64,000 nt of DNA from Pterois miles (lineage: Eukaryota > Chordata > Actinopteri > Perciformes > Scorpaenidae): the NCBI GenBank assembly GCA_947000775.1, contig CAMQGK010000038.1, positions 3,707,501 to 3,771,500 of the forward strand, in the 5' to 3' direction. This document shows positions 46,701 to 53,011 of this stretch, piece after piece; within the stretch, counting starts at the first letter, position 1; the number at the start of each line of letters is the position of its first letter. The notes under the pieces are model-generated. The model was not told the DNA's origin. It worked only from the letters and a program-made list of their open reading frames with translations, and did no database searches. The translations under genes and the position numbers were made by a program.

Positions 46701-48264
46701 TAGTTGGAAATGTGTTTCTGAAACATTTAATGTAGAAATAATCCATGCAACTGATGAATCTGTCTTTATTTTAGATCAGCGGTTAGTTTGTCTAGAGTGT
46801 CTAGAGTTTCCAGAGGTGGCAAGTTGCGTCGGACGCCCCTGAATTGCAGGAAGTAGCTAAGACTTCACCTTTATGTAAATGAGGAGCAGACGATGTGCCC
46901 GTCTCTCCAATTGTGCCACCACGCTACCAGAATGCATTGCTGCACAGCTGCTACATACACAATGAAAGGGACACGTTGAAGGGGCGGAGCCTGTAGACAT
47001 GGCCCATACAGCTTACTGTACGCTGTGTGTGTGTTTTCAGGTCTGCCTGGTGCTGACGCTCATGTACCCAGACTGTCGTTCTCTGCTGCCCTCACTGTTC
47101 CCATGGAGAGAGCTGGAACCATCATCTTTGACAAGATCTTTGTCAATCAAGGAGACTTCTATGACGCCAGAACAGGTGAACATGAGAGGAGGCTGCATCT
47201 CAGAGTCGGGGGTTCGATCCCCGGCTCCTACCGTCCACATGTTGAACTCCTGACTGCTGCTCCCGGTCAGACCGGACGCAACTGTGCACTCTCTGCTAAA
47301 GTAATTAAGTTGTGATGTTGAAATATTGGTTCTGAAAATACATCACCTCCTCCTGCTCTTAGTGAGTATAACTGATAATAACAATAATTTTATTTACACA
47401 GCACCTTTCAAAACAAGGTTACAAAGTGCTTTACAATAAAAACATGATAAAAATCATTAACATCCTGAACGAAAGATCTAAACAAAATAAAATCATAGAA
47501 ATCATAAGAAGAAAAAGCCATAATGTAAGAAGAGAATTAAAGGAAGATACTGAGTTGCACAGGTGAGGGGCCCGGATGGCAAAACGGAAGGCAGCAGTCA
47601 GACCGTTCAAGGCTTTAAAAAGGTACAACATGAGACTAATTACCCACAATCAATGTTGTGTCTACACATGATTTGCCTCAGGGGTAGTATGTTAATAGTG
47701 AATAAAAGGGGGCCTAGTATGGAGCCTTGGGGGACCCCACAAAATAGAGGGACATGAAAGGAGGAGGCATCTCCAAGTGTTTCAGAGAAGGACAAACATG
47801 AGATGAACCAGTCCAGAGCCACATCACTGATGCCAACATGATTTTTCAGCTGATTAGGATATTATGATTATGACGAATAACTCAAGTATTTAATTTAAAT
47901 GTTTCTCAGTGTTGATCACACACTGAATCTGTCACCCTCAGGTATTTTCACCGCCCCTGTAGATGGACATTACTTCTTCAGCGCCATCCTGACGGGTCAT
48001 AAGAACGAGAAGATCGAGGCAGTTCTGTCCAAGTCGAACTACGGCATGGCGCGGGTTGACTCTGGAGGCTACCAGCCCGAAGGCCTAGAGAACAACCCCG
48101 TGGCCGAAGCTAAAACCACTCCGGGATCTCTGGCCGTCTTCAACATCATCCTGCCTCTGCAGACTCGGGACACGGTCTGCATCGACCTGGTGATGGGCAA
48201 ACTGGCCCACTCTGTGGAGCCCCTCACCATCTTCAACGGCATGCTGCTGTATGAAGACATGTGA
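22506..48264 (+). CDS. EMILIN-1, elastin microfibril interfacer (14 coding exons)
   Basis: Secreted extracellular-matrix glycoprotein of elastic fibres and vessel walls. Coding exons: 22506-22642, 33059-33184, 34598-34830, 35934-36193, 36968-37126, 37262-38434, 39472-39805, 40277-40513, 40597-40845, 41610-41801, 45080-45196, 45398-45415, 47041-47175, 47942-48264. All junctions are GT-AG, phases agree, and the sum is 3693 nt (1230 residues plus stop). Layout: signal peptide about 1-19, EMI domain about 47-120, coiled coils with a Gly/Ser/Thr linker at about 520-650, 17 collagen triplets, C-terminal gC1q. Diagnostic matches to EMILIN-1 rather than EMILIN-2/3 or multimerins include ASRHR-NWC at the EMI start, LQGELSEVILTFSSINDTL, and RVDSGGYQPEGLE in gC1q. 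Human EMILIN-1 has 1016 residues; the excess is mostly the linker. Whether this is teleost copy 1a or 1b cannot be told. Confidence 0.95.
22640..22780 (+). repeat. GT/GCGT microsatellite in emilin1 intron 1
   Basis: A (TG)n run with GCGTGCGT ending lies at about 22745-22780, 100 bp past the exon 1 donor (GTAGGC at 22643). Confidence 0.7.
23020..23535 (+). repeat. 500-bp polypyrimidine tract in emilin1 intron 1
   Basis: Almost unbroken CTT/CCT triplets with rare CATCCTC, CGTC and CAACTTC interruptions. A block of roughly 125 bp is duplicated within the tract (the CTTCATCCTCTTCGTCTTCC phrase appears near 23113 and 23240). The other strand is nearly pure purine. Such mirror-like tracts can adopt triplex (H-DNA) structure. 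All three forward frames and some reverse frames are open merely because no stop codon can be formed from these letters; none is a gene. Confidence 0.9.
24488..24886 (+). promoter_or_regulatory. 15-unit minisatellite, each unit with a DR1 nuclear-receptor motif
   Basis: Fifteen 26-bp units GATGACCTTTGACCTGCAGC plus TTAGAG. Each contains TGACCTTTGACCT, which on the other strand is AGGTCA-A-AGGTCA, a direct repeat spaced by one base (DR1), the consensus for HNF4, PPAR/RXR and COUP-TF type receptors. Motif starts run from 24506 to 24870 at exact 26-bp steps; 14 are perfect and one (unit 8) has CCGTT. The only other variation is GCAG/GCTG/TACAG between motifs. The array lies 1.9 kb into emilin1 intron 1. 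Whether it acts as an enhancer is inference. Confidence 0.85.
24890..26005. other. Intron 1 interior, no coding signal
   Basis: Contains a short GGT/GGTGG run near 25045-25075 and a CpG-bearing segment at 25560-25880 that resembles dispersed repeat sequence. No exon or RNA gene was recognised. Confidence 0.4.
26010..26510. repeat. Dispersed repeat with inverted arms in emilin1 intron 1
   Basis: The phrase GGGATCCTTCCTCTGCTGCTCTTCC (26026-26050; shown here only to name the motif) is matched in inverted form by GAAGAGCAACAGAGGAGGGA near 26298-26317. Between them lie the ATCACAAATCACAGTTTGGC and CTCATCGGATAAGGACAAAC segments that I associate with a very common teleost dispersed repeat. Exact ends not found. 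Confidence 0.5.
26530..26665 (+). mobile_element. tRNA-derived SINE in emilin1 intron 1
   Basis: GCTGTGTCTCAGTGGGTAGA (A-box type) and GGTTCAATCCC (B-box) sit about 35 bp apart, followed by a body ending TTGGATAAAAGCTCTGTGTA, the usual tail of one fish SINE class. It has the shape of an RNA polymerase III promoter but lacks cloverleaf pairing of a working tRNA. Confidence 0.75.
27155..27360. repeat. Interspersed repeat family F, copy 1
   Basis: Shares AACGTGATCGTATGGTGGTAACGTG, the TAGAGCGCCATATACTGACA phrase and CTGAACATGGATGGATAAAG with 33241-33460, with which it is in the same orientation. Two copies sit in consecutive emilin1 introns 1 and 2. Nature unknown. Confidence 0.65.
27361..28714. 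other. Intron 1 interior, no supported feature
   Basis: A run of 13 C lies at about 27413-27425. No exon, RNA or clear repeat boundary was recognised. Confidence 0.4.
28715..28945 (+). repeat. Interspersed repeat family A, copy 3
   Basis: Contains GGGCATGTCTGTAAAGGGGA, ACCCAGAGAACCCATTTACA, GGAGGTCAGAGGTCAAGGGA and GCTAGTCTGACCTGGTTGGT. AGGTCAGAGGTCA at 28793-28805 is a perfect DR1 motif, so this family spreads nuclear-receptor half-sites. Confidence 0.75.
29212..29442. repeat. Inverted pair of (AC)n and (TG)n microsatellites
   Basis: (AC)n covers about 29212-29273 and (TG)n about 29365-29442, separated by about 91 bp of unique sequence. The two arms are complementary over more than 60 bp, so the segment can fold into a long hairpin on one strand and both arms can form Z-DNA. 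Confidence 0.9.
29890..30725. mobile_element. Long-inverted-repeat (foldback) element, copy 2
   Basis: Most complete copy. Left end GGAGGATGGAACCTGCCCAA and right end TTTTGGCAGGTTCTGTCCTCC are inverted complements over about 20 bp. Deeper inside, left-arm ATGCCATTAAAAGTAGCAAA and TAGTCATTAGTTAATTGACA have inverted partners TTTTTAATGGCATATTTATT and CAATTAATTAATGACTGTAT in the right arm, so the element is a near palindrome of about 800 bp built of AAATAAATGA-rich DNA. No coding capacity. Sits in emilin1 intron 1. Confidence 0.75.
30726..31334. other. Intron 1 interior, no supported feature
   Basis: No exon or RNA gene seen. An open frame at 31041-31274 has no family resemblance. Confidence 0.4.
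31335..31495 (+). mobile_element. tRNA-derived SINE in emilin1 intron 1
   Basis: GTGGAGCTCAGTGGGATGAG (A-box region), CAGTTTGATCCCTGGCTC (B-box region), then TGTCCTTGAGCAAGGCACTG AACCCC, the strongly conserved core of a very common teleost tRNA-derived SINE. It ends with an ATTAAATGCAGAGG tail. Confidence 0.85.
31676..31720. repeat. (ATC)n microsatellite
   Basis: Thirteen or so ATC/TCA triplets. It produces Met-only and Asp-only runs in reverse frames, which are not genes. Confidence 0.9.
32040..32255 (+). repeat. Interspersed repeat family A, copy 4 (internally deleted)
   Basis: Begins CTTAAAGGGAGATTTGTCAA near 32005, then jumps from the ATTTAATATTATCAG segment directly to ACTGGTGGGGACCCAGAGAA. 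Compared with the reversed copy at 38515-38915, several hundred bases are missing. A perfect DR1 (AGGTCAGAGGTCA) is at 32084-32096. Confidence 0.75.
33059..33184 (+). CDS. emilin1 exon 2: first half of EMI domain
   Basis: Starts NWCAFVVTKTVSCVVEDGV and continues ETYVKPDYHPCSWGTGQCS, matching the N-terminal half of the EMI domain with its conserved cysteines. The EMI domain mediates multimer formation and binding partners such as pro-TGF-beta in mammals. Acceptor TTACACAG; the donor giving phase 2 is GGT|GTGAGT, which restores VVVYRTYMRPRY across to exon 3. Fish has three residues (PDY) more than the human sequence between VK and HPC. Confidence 0.92.
33241..33460. repeat. Interspersed repeat family F, copy 2
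   Basis: Begins 57 bp after the exon 2 donor and matches 27155-27360 over TACAACTGTAGAGCGCCATA and TTATGTTAAATACATTCA. It carries an extra CpG-rich insert (CGGTCCGAGCCGGCCGGCTC) compared with copy 1. Confidence 0.65.
33700..34352. mobile_element. Long-inverted-repeat (foldback) element, copy 3
   Basis: Same AAATAAATGA-rich arms and phrases (TAATTGATAAAATGTGACAT, TTTCTGTTTTAATTTGC) as copies 1, 2 and 4. The right end TTTGGCATGTTCCATCCTCC is clear; the left terminal repeat is degraded. In emilin1 intron 2. Confidence 0.65.
34598..34830 (+). CDS. emilin1 exon 3: second half of EMI domain and Gly-rich tail
   Basis: YRTYMRPRYKVAYKMVTDM then EWKCCHGYSGEDC completes the EMI domain (residues about 89-120), with the conserved WKCC-GY-G-C ending. 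It is followed by a Pro/Gln then Gly-rich spacer. Entry phase 2, exit phase 1. Confidence 0.92.
35190..35632. repeat. GATATC-rich interspersed repeat family D, copy 1
   Basis: Repeated palindromic GATATC sites and CTGACTAGTCATA phrases. Matches 49240-49835 (same orientation) and 50225-50460 (reversed: TAGCTATTAAATGTTAAAAC versus TTTTAACATTTAATAGCTCA). In emilin1 intron 3. Confidence 0.65.
35934..36193 (+). CDS. emilin1 exon 4: coiled coil
   Basis: MRQLEEKIQSLTKNLQDLQ opens the first coiled coil, followed by a short Gly/Ser linker and ETIHSIQTKLDQLDNRTQ. The start KMRQLEEKIQSLTK parallels KVQQLEEQVQSLTK of human EMILIN-1. NRT is a potential N-glycosylation site. Phase 1 in, phase 0 out. Confidence 0.9.
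36968..37126 (+). CDS. emilin1 exon 5: coiled-coil continuation
   Basis: Reads AHDKTLVSINNHLVNGKG and later LERRVSLSCSSCQ. The NNH and SCSSC landmarks correspond to NNHH and SCSVC in human EMILIN-1. 53 codons, phase 0 at both ends. Confidence 0.9.
37262..38434 (+). CDS. emilin1 exon 6: coiled coils plus Gly/Ser/Thr linker
   Basis: Largest exon (391 codons). It opens AGVEDLRRQQQEDRETIRA, nearly the human AGLDGFRRQQQEDRERLRA, followed by heptad-rich sequence with an NNTVQ glycosylation site. Residues about 520-651 are a low-complexity GGGSTGGGS linker encoded by a minisatellite. It ends with coiled-coil sequence VVANEDQIRHFNTRIKDLS. Phase 0 at both ends. Confidence 0.9.
37908..38300 (+). repeat. 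Coding minisatellite in emilin1 exon 6
   Basis: 15-bp units of the type GGAGGATCCACAGGA, encoding GGSTG variants. Within it, a 114-bp block starting at 38084 is repeated at 38198 with one unit fewer (about 99 bp). All length changes are multiples of three, so the frame is preserved. The same purine-rich repeat keeps the +2 frame (Glu/Gln-rich) and a minus frame (Pro-rich) open; neither has a start context or homology. Confidence 0.9.
38515..38920 (-). repeat. Interspersed repeat family A, reversed long copy
   Basis: On the minus strand: CTTAAAGGGAGATTTGTCAA, then GACTTGACTATGACTTGATC, GGGCATGTCTGTAAAGGGGA and GGAGGTCAGAGGTCAAGGGA. It shows the longer left part that the other copies lack. It carries a DR1 (TGACCTCTGACCT, 38525-38537). 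Lies in emilin1 intron 6, about 80 bp after exon 6. Confidence 0.75.
39472..39805 (+). CDS. emilin1 exon 7: Cys-bearing coiled coil
   Basis: VVDLSHDVRKIKALTGDHG, then LGQDCELCAKVEDELRRLK and CPQLEDEVRLLRDDVRRC. The paired cysteines (C-x2-C, C...C-x3-C) mirror GCGACGGVQEELGRLRDGVERC of human EMILIN-1 and probably support disulphide-linked trimers. Phase 0 in, phase 1 out. Confidence 0.9.
40018..40170 (+). repeat. Interspersed repeat family E, copy 1
   Basis: GATGGAAAGTAACTAAGTAC, AGTACTTGTTCTTGAGTATT and TACTTGATGCTACTTTCTCT are the standard phrases of a very common teleost short repeat; a related copy is at 59278-59400. In emilin1 intron 7, about 100 bp before exon 8. Confidence 0.7.
40277..40513 (+). 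CDS. emilin1 exon 8
   Basis: After a GGSGGSGGS stretch it reads PLDGHSVIGGS and LQGELSEVILTFSSINDTL. This is the most EMILIN-1-specific block outside EMI and gC1q (human: PLDGFSVFGGS, LQGELSEVILSFSSLNDSL). Phase 1 at both ends. Confidence 0.93.
40597..40845 (+). CDS. emilin1 exon 9
   Basis: NTKDKIISELDKIQQEVTEH and LEGVCGRLDGVSDSIVKIK; human has TKDRIISEINRLQQEATEH and LEGVCERLDTV. The intron before it is only 83 bp, the shortest in the gene. Phase 1 at both ends. Confidence 0.93.
41210..41530 (+). mobile_element. RTE-like LINE 3' end in emilin1 intron 9
   Basis: GGAGCCAGTAGAGGTGGTTC, GGCGCCTCCCTAGGGAGGTC, GAGATTATATCTCCACACTG and a terminal CCCCACGACCCGACCCCAGA match, in translated form, the C-terminus of the 'GRPRTRWRDYV..LAWERLGVP' type of fish LINE, disrupted by stops. 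Sense orientation relative to emilin1; inactive 5'-truncated fragment. Confidence 0.65.
41610..41801 (+). CDS. emilin1 exon 10: last coiled coil
   Basis: LNRHVSSLWTCVSGLNDSVV, then MKNLNSSLNQVIKDLQSS, matching LSRHVAGLWAGLRETNTT and LGALNSSLQLLEDRLHQLS of human EMILIN-1. NSS and NDS are potential glycosylation sites. It ends in a glycine codon split in phase 1, the same phase used through the collagen exons. Confidence 0.92.
42360..42975. repeat. 24-bp ACTAGTAGTACAACCTCATACTAT minisatellite in emilin1 intron 10
   Basis: About 25 units of 24 bp, with variants CACCCTCATA, TATCCAAGACG and CAGACTAT. A 24-bp period leaves one frame open as an 8-residue (YYTSSTTS) repeat, which is not a gene. Confidence 0.9.
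42976..44034. other. Intron 10 interior, no supported feature
   Basis: A CpG-bearing segment at about 43340-43400 was inspected; no exon or RNA gene recognised. Confidence 0.4.
44035..44795. mobile_element. Long-inverted-repeat (foldback) element, copy 4
   Basis: From TATGGAGGATAAAAATAAAT to TTTTGGCGGTTTGTGTCCTT. It contains TAATTGATAGAATGTGACAT and, inverted, TTTAATGTCATATTTATT. Terminal repeats are more diverged than in copy 2. In emilin1 intron 10. Confidence 0.65.
45080..45196 (+). CDS. emilin1 exon 11: collagen triplets
   Basis: Encodes Gly-X-Y triplets GLPGPPGPPGERGFNGLPG onward through GARGLPG, 13 triplets. Collagen segments let three EMILIN chains wind together ahead of the gC1q trimer. 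Phase 1 at both ends, so each neighbouring exon begins with the rest of a glycine codon. Confidence 0.93.
45398..45415 (+). CDS. emilin1 exon 12: 18-nt collagen microexon
   Basis: An 18-base exon (GTCCCAAAGGTGAAACAG) between a TTTTACAG acceptor and a GTATGT donor, adding exactly two Gly-X-Y triplets (GPK GET). Supported because phases match on both sides and it brings the collagen stretch to 17 triplets, the number in human EMILIN-1. Skipping it would also keep the frame, so alternative use is possible. Confidence 0.85.
46580..46985 (+). repeat. Interspersed repeat family C, copy 3
   Basis: CCCAACATTGGACGCTTGAT, GTCTTTATTTTAGATCAGCG, TTATGTAAATGAGG and CCACGCTACCAGAATGCATT in the same order as at 20545-20912. 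It ends only about 55 bp before the exon 13 acceptor of emilin1. Confidence 0.7.
47041..47175 (+). CDS. emilin1 exon 13: end of collagen stretch and start of gC1q
   Basis: GLPGADAHVPRLSFSAALTV, then RAGTIIFDKIFVNQGDFYDA: the last collagen triplets and the first beta strands of the gC1q domain (human PQVAFSAALSLP, VPFDRVLLNDGGYYDPETG). Phase 1 at both ends. Confidence 0.93.
47180..47255 (+). mobile_element. SINE remnant after emilin1 exon 13
   Basis: GGCTGCATCTCAGAGTCGGG and GGTTCGATCCCCGGCTCCTA followed by ACATGTTGAA look like the B-box end of a tRNA-derived SINE beginning about 5 bp after the exon donor. Only a fragment. Confidence 0.55.
47365..47480. repeat. Dispersed repeat (CAGCACCTTTCAAAACAAGG type)
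   Basis: AATTTTATTTACACAGCACC, TTTCAAAACAAGGTTACAAA and GTGCTTTACAATAAAA are phrases of a very common fish dispersed repeat, often at the edge of L2-like LINE fragments such as the one at 47640-47822. Confidence 0.55.
47640..47822 (-). mobile_element. L2-like LINE reverse transcriptase fragment
   Basis: Minus frame: ALDWFISCLSFSETLGDAS and LFCGVPQGSILGPLLFTIN then ILPLRQIMCRHNID. GVPQGS(I/V)LGP is the conserved motif 4 of LINE reverse transcriptases. The catalytic ADD motif that should follow is not reached in this frame, so it is an inactive fragment in emilin1 intron 13. Confidence 0.8.
47942..48264 (+). CDS. emilin1 exon 14: gC1q domain and stop
   Basis: GIFTAPVDGHYFFSAILTGH onward to LTIFNGMLLYEDM and TGA at 48262-48264. 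The loop RVDSGGYQPEGLENNPVAE matches the human integrin alpha4-beta1 binding loop; the glutamate corresponding to human E933 is retained (here E1173), so integrin binding is plausible. The C-terminus is a few residues shorter than human. Confidence 0.95.
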
Positions 48265-49060
48265 CGGGTTCAGGCCAGATTGACGACAAACCCACAGGAG
48301 GCTGCACCACGAAGTACGATGTCACTTCCTCGTTCACTGATGACAGAATATTTGAAATGACCCTTCAGTCCTGAGCAGATTTCTGTCTCCATATTCTAAC
48401 AGATCACATTAGTTTGACTGGTTTTATATTATTCTAAAGAGTGTTTGCGTCACTGCATGTGTGGTCTGACCGCTTTAATCAAGTCAGCTGATCTGATGTG
48501 GTCACATGATCAAACTAGGGCAGCACTGTGAGGACGGGTGTCCCTGTAAACCAGGACCAGCATAGGACTGACTGTTGTCGATCATCTGACTGGTCGACGT
48601 TGAGATATGTGAATTTGGACCAAGGTGTTGGGCGGAAGGATGGACGCTCGATGCAATCCTTGAACCCCGTCCCCGGGCAGATCAGACGTTGTCATGGCAA
48701 CATGTGACGGTGTGACTTTAAATATGATGAAAAACAAAGCACACTTTTTTTTTTTTTTTTTTGCTCTGAAGCTTTATAAAAGCAGAATGTTTGTTTTGTA
48801 CGACTGAGATGAGTTCACATTGTGAATGTTTTATATTAAGCTGCAACCGCCAAGTATTTAAACCATTATCACATAATGTCACTTTGATAGACAAATGCTA
48901 AAAGACAAGGCTGGAAAAACATTTTCTTACTGTCAACACATCCCATTAAAGGAGAAATATTCAGATCATTTACTGAAGTAAAGCAGTAATACCAAATGCC
49001 TACTCACTAAATGTTATTTAAATAAAAATATTGGAGTTCTCTCAACAAAATGTACTTAAT
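48265..49060 (+). other. emilin1 3' untranslated region, probable
   Basis: No other feature for about 800 bp after the stop. A T18-19 run lies at about 48746-48763; candidate polyadenylation signals are ATTAAA at about 48953 and AATAAA at about 49021 and 49058. The actual cleavage site cannot be chosen from sequence alone. Confidence 0.4.
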
Positions 49061-49239
49061 AAAAGTAAAACGATGGAACTGTATGGCACAGAGGAAGAAG
49101 AGATATTAGGCTATGATACACACATAATAGTAAATACATGAATCTGAACATGAGATTTATTGACAAAAACAGTATTCAGTATCATCAGACAGAAAACTAA
49201 TGTTACTAAGGATGATGGACGACACCCAGTCAGACGCTT

Positions 49240-49835
49240 CATCTGATGATGATGTTTGTTTTGAGGATATTACGACATTATGACAACTGCCTGAGAAGGA
49301 CCTCATATGGCAAAACATTTTAACATTTCATAGCTAGACAGGATATTCATTAGAGATATTAGCAACGTCATTTTACCTCATAAAAACTCTAATTCAAGAT
49401 ATCCGTAATTACATTGTGACTACACAATTCTAGTTTGAATCACACTAGTCAAAATGTAATTAATATTGTGATATCCATTATAGGGTTTCTCATTACCGAT
49501 GTCCATAGTTCAGTTGCAGATATCTGTAATGTGCATTATAGATATCCACAACTGAATTATGACCAGCTGTAATTCCACTTTCAGATATCTACAGTTTAAT
49601 TCTGACTAGTCACCATTCCAGTTCAAGATATCTTTAATTCTAAAGATATTAAATCTTTAATTTAATCCTTCAATTGTACATAATTTTCTACATTGTCCAT
49701 TTTAGATAACTACAGTTACATTTTGACTAGTCATAATAACGTTGTAGATATCTCTAACTGGAGTTAGGATTAGTCTAAATATTATTATTATTATTACAGA
49801 TATCTAAAATGAGAGTTTTTAGGTGAGGTGGGACG
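49240..49835. repeat. GATATC-rich interspersed repeat family D, copy 2
   Basis: Many GATATC-containing inverted phrases (ATTTCAGATATCTACAGTTT-like) and GACTAGTCA motifs, matching 35190-35632. Confidence 0.65.
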
Positions 49836-50224
49836 GGAGGCGAAGCTATTCAAACATACTATGATGCTGCACTTAATAAAGTGTGTCTGGAGACAATAAA
49901 TCTACAGTATGCTGTAAATTTCTCCCACAGCTTTCTAGTGCACAAAGCTCTGGTTCTCCACGGATTCCTTGATGATGAGCTCTTTTTATTTCATGTCGTT
50001 TTCTAACTATCTGATCCACAGCGGTCCCCGACCACTCGTCTCACAGACCGATGTGATGAGTCCAGCTGGTTGTGATTAAAATGAGCTTGTAGCTGGTTGT
50101 CTACCTCACTACGGTTAGAAAGAGACGTTGTTGGTGTTTTAACTACGTTTCTCTGGTTATTGATCCAGGAGGTTTGAATCTGTGAAAGTCTTTACAACTT
50201 TACCGAACTCTCCAAGTTAGTAAA

Positions 50225-50460
50225 AACTTCTGCTGACACTGTTTCGATGGCTTGTTGGGCCGATATCCAATGGGAAGCCTTGATGAGCATCGTCATGACA
50301 ACAACTCTGACCAGTCACAATGACGTTACAGATATCTGGAATAAGAACTCGATTAGTCGCAACATAATTTTGACTAAAACAACAGTTGTGGATATCTCTA
50401 ACGTTCATTTTCGGATACTCAAGCTTAGCTATTAAATGTTAAAACGGCTCGCGGTAGACA
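50225..50460. repeat. GATATC-rich interspersed repeat family D, copy 3 (reversed)
   Basis: TGACGTTACAGATATCTGGA and AGCTATTAAATGTTAAAACG, the reverse complement of the end seen at 35240. It lies 400 bp from copy 2 in opposite orientation. Confidence 0.6.
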
Positions 50461-50774
50461 TCATGCATACGAACTCAGTGTTTCATCATTAGATGATGAC
50501 AACAGATCAACACATTCAGCAACTCCGTCTGTCATCAATTACTAAACATGATGATGGCCTCACATCAGAAGCAAACGATATTTAAAACACTTCTACTCTG
50601 AGTATCATCTTCATTTACACTGAGAAAAGGAAAACGTTATTCTCTGACAGGCTTCAGCTCCAGTTTTCATGTAAACCTGTTTTATACTGATGAGTAATTT
50701 TCACTGTCATTAAAGTAAACATGAGCCAAACACAGCAGGTTGTTAAACAATTTGTGGTGCATTTTTCAAGATAT

Positions 50775-51100
50775 GAAGATATATATATATATATATATCC
50801 CTCCATCTCCATCCATCCATCTTCTTCCGCTTATTTGGGGCTGGGTCTCGGGGAGACTTAGCAGGGAATTACAGGCATCCCTGTCCCCAGCAACATTTTC
50901 CACCTCTTCCCGGGGTACCCTGAGGCGTTCCCAGACCAGACCAGTTATATAATCTCTCCGGCGTGTTCTGGGTCTACCCCAGGGCCTCTTACCAGTTGGA
51001 TGTACCCAGAAAACCAGGGGGATCCTGATCAGATGTTGAACCACCTCAGCTGGCCCCTTTCGACGCGAAGGAGCAGCGGCACTACTCCAAGCTCCCTGCA
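50775..51100 (-). mobile_element. RTE-like LINE, 3' part (minus)
   Basis: Minus frame: SSAAAPSRRKGPAEVVQHL, GKRPWGRPRTRRRDYITGL and VWERLRVPREEVENVAGD, the C-terminal end of a widespread fish LINE with endonuclease and reverse transcriptase. Ends at an (AT)n and CCATCCATC run (50775-50820), typical of its 3' tail. It is joined to an oppositely oriented piece of the same protein at about 51100. Confidence 0.8.
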
Positions 51101-51104
51101 CCGG

Positions 51105-51315
51105 GGCAGTTTGCAGCCGAGTATGAAGCCATTGGGATGAGAGTGAGTATTTCCAAGTCTGAGGTCATGGTTCCCTGCCGGAAACCGGTGGATTGCACCC
51201 TCTGGGTGGGGAGTGAGTCAGTGCCAAAAGCAAGGGAGTTCAAGTATCCCGGGGTCTTGTACCAGGAGATGGACAGGCGGTTTGGAGTAGAGGCAGCAGT
51301 TATGTGGGCACTGTA
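51105..51315 (+). mobile_element. RTE-like LINE, inverted upstream part (plus)
   Basis: Plus frame: YEAIGMRVSISKSEVMVPC, VGSESVPKAREFKYPGVLY and EMDRRFGVEAAVMWAL. This is the part of the same LINE protein that lies about 80 residues before the fragment at 50775-51100, but in opposite orientation. The arrangement is that of a 5' inversion. Confidence 0.8.
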
Positions 51316-52725
51316 AAAAAAAAGTCATATAGTATGTCAAAAAGTCGTAGTATAGTAATGTCGAAAAAGTCATATAGTATGTTGGGAAAATCACAAAAAA
51401 GTCGTAGTATAGTATGTCGAAAAAAGTCGTCGAGCCACTCGGTTCACCTTGGCAGGTGGGAGCTGACTGTCTTCCTGGTGAAGAAGGATAAAATCTGAGG
51501 ACTGAAATCCTGGAGCTCGTTGGGCCAAACCATGTGCTGCATGTCATGGGGGGATTTGTGTTTAGTTAGTTTTGCGTTGTATTTAGTTATAGTCAGCATC
51601 CATCTTGGTTACCCCTTGTGTGCTATTTGGTTTGGCCAAGCCCCTTTATATCTGCCCTCTGGTCCACACAAGATGTTGACTGTTGACTCCTTCAATGACA
51701 CGAGGGCACATGTATAGAGGGCCTAGCTATATCGGGGTAATAAGTCTAGTCTAATGCTGCTAGTTATTAGACTCTTAGGTTTATAATGTTTATTTTTTTA
51801 CTTCAGCTCCTTTGTGTTCCCTCGTTGCCTCACTGCTTGGTTCCTAACAAAGACATAGTATAATATGTGGAGAAAATGTCATAAAAAGCCATAGAACAGA
51901 ATGTAGAAACGGTCATAAAAACAGCTCAGAGGCAGCTCTGATTGCATGTGACTGAACTCACCTGGGCCTAGTTGTCTCTAAACAGCACAGGTGAGCCTGA
52001 GGCTCATCAGGATGAAGGCAGACATGAAACACTTTCTGACATTGCTGCCCCCAAAACTGCTTGACACTGTGTCAGGAAGTGAAGTTCATCCAGCCTTTAA
52101 GCTTCTCCTCCTCCAGCAGAGCCCTTTACCCAGGACCCTGACCCTCTCTGAGGGACTGAACTGAGCCTCATTTTTTCCGAGCTGGCAGGTTGCTCTCTGC
52201 TTGCTGCCATGACATACTGTACTTGACTTTTTTGACATTTTCATGACATAATATAGTGTGACATTTTTACGTTTTTGACACTCAAACTGATGTTATAATG
52301 TCTGAAAAGGTAGCTGTTGAAACCTTCATTTAAAAATTATTTTGAGGGCATACGATAAACTGCAGCTCCCATTATAACTTGATTTTATCTACTGTATATC
52401 CATAAAACACAGCAGCACTCTTCTAAAGTTGTTTTGACCTGTAAGTTCACTTTTTCAGTGTTCAGTCCTCTCTGTCCTGCTGTCATTACACACAAGTCTA
52501 GTATTTTTATAGTTTGTATTTATTGCATTTATTACATAAAATGTGAGAGGAGGATTCAAATTTTGGTTATACTATACTATAATACTATAATATTTAAAAG
52601 CCAGCTGATTTTACTAAAGTCTATTTTGAATTTTATTTACACTGTCTAGCTGACTCTGTTTCACTAGGTGCATCAAATATAAAATAACAGAAACTAGAAA
52701 ATCTGGGAGATCAGAGCTGCAGCGT
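51316..52725. other. Intergenic stretch without a supported gene
   Basis: Contains a short tandem of AAAAAGTCATATAGTATGTC/AAAAAGTCGTAGTATAGTA (51320-51430). No gene. Sequence between 52500 and 52650 has several TTTATT motifs that on the minus strand are AATAAA, possible polyadenylation signals for the paqr8-like gene (e.g. 52632-52637). Confidence 0.4.
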
Positions 52726-52730
52726 GATGA

Positions 52731-52743
52731 TGACCTTTGACCT
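52731..52743 (+). promoter_or_regulatory. Perfect DR1 motif downstream of the paqr8-like gene
   Basis: TGACCTTTGACCT, identical to the core of the emilin1 intron array, 270 bp beyond the paqr8-like stop codon and next to an (AC)n run (52753-52779). Functional relevance is unknown. Confidence 0.45.
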
Positions 52744-53011
52744 TGAGAGGCTACACACACACACACACACACACACAGTCATGTTTCCATGACATTTGAG
52801 GACATTACATTGACTTACATTCATTTCCCGGAGACTGACCCTAAACCTAACTGTAACTGATACTTGCCTAATCCTAACTTCAACTAATGTGACTGTGCAA
52901 ACAGATTCATGTCCCCACAACATATAGTAAAACACACACAAATTTACAAAAATCTCATGTTTGTCCAATGCAAAGAGTTTGTGTGTGAAGTCACTTCTTC
53001 TTCTTCTTCTA

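Noticed and set aside
47431..47649. A 72-codon Leu/Phe-rich minus frame as a membrane peptide
   Set aside because: Falls in dispersed repeat sequence next to an L2-like LINE fragment within emilin1 intron 13; no start context or homology.
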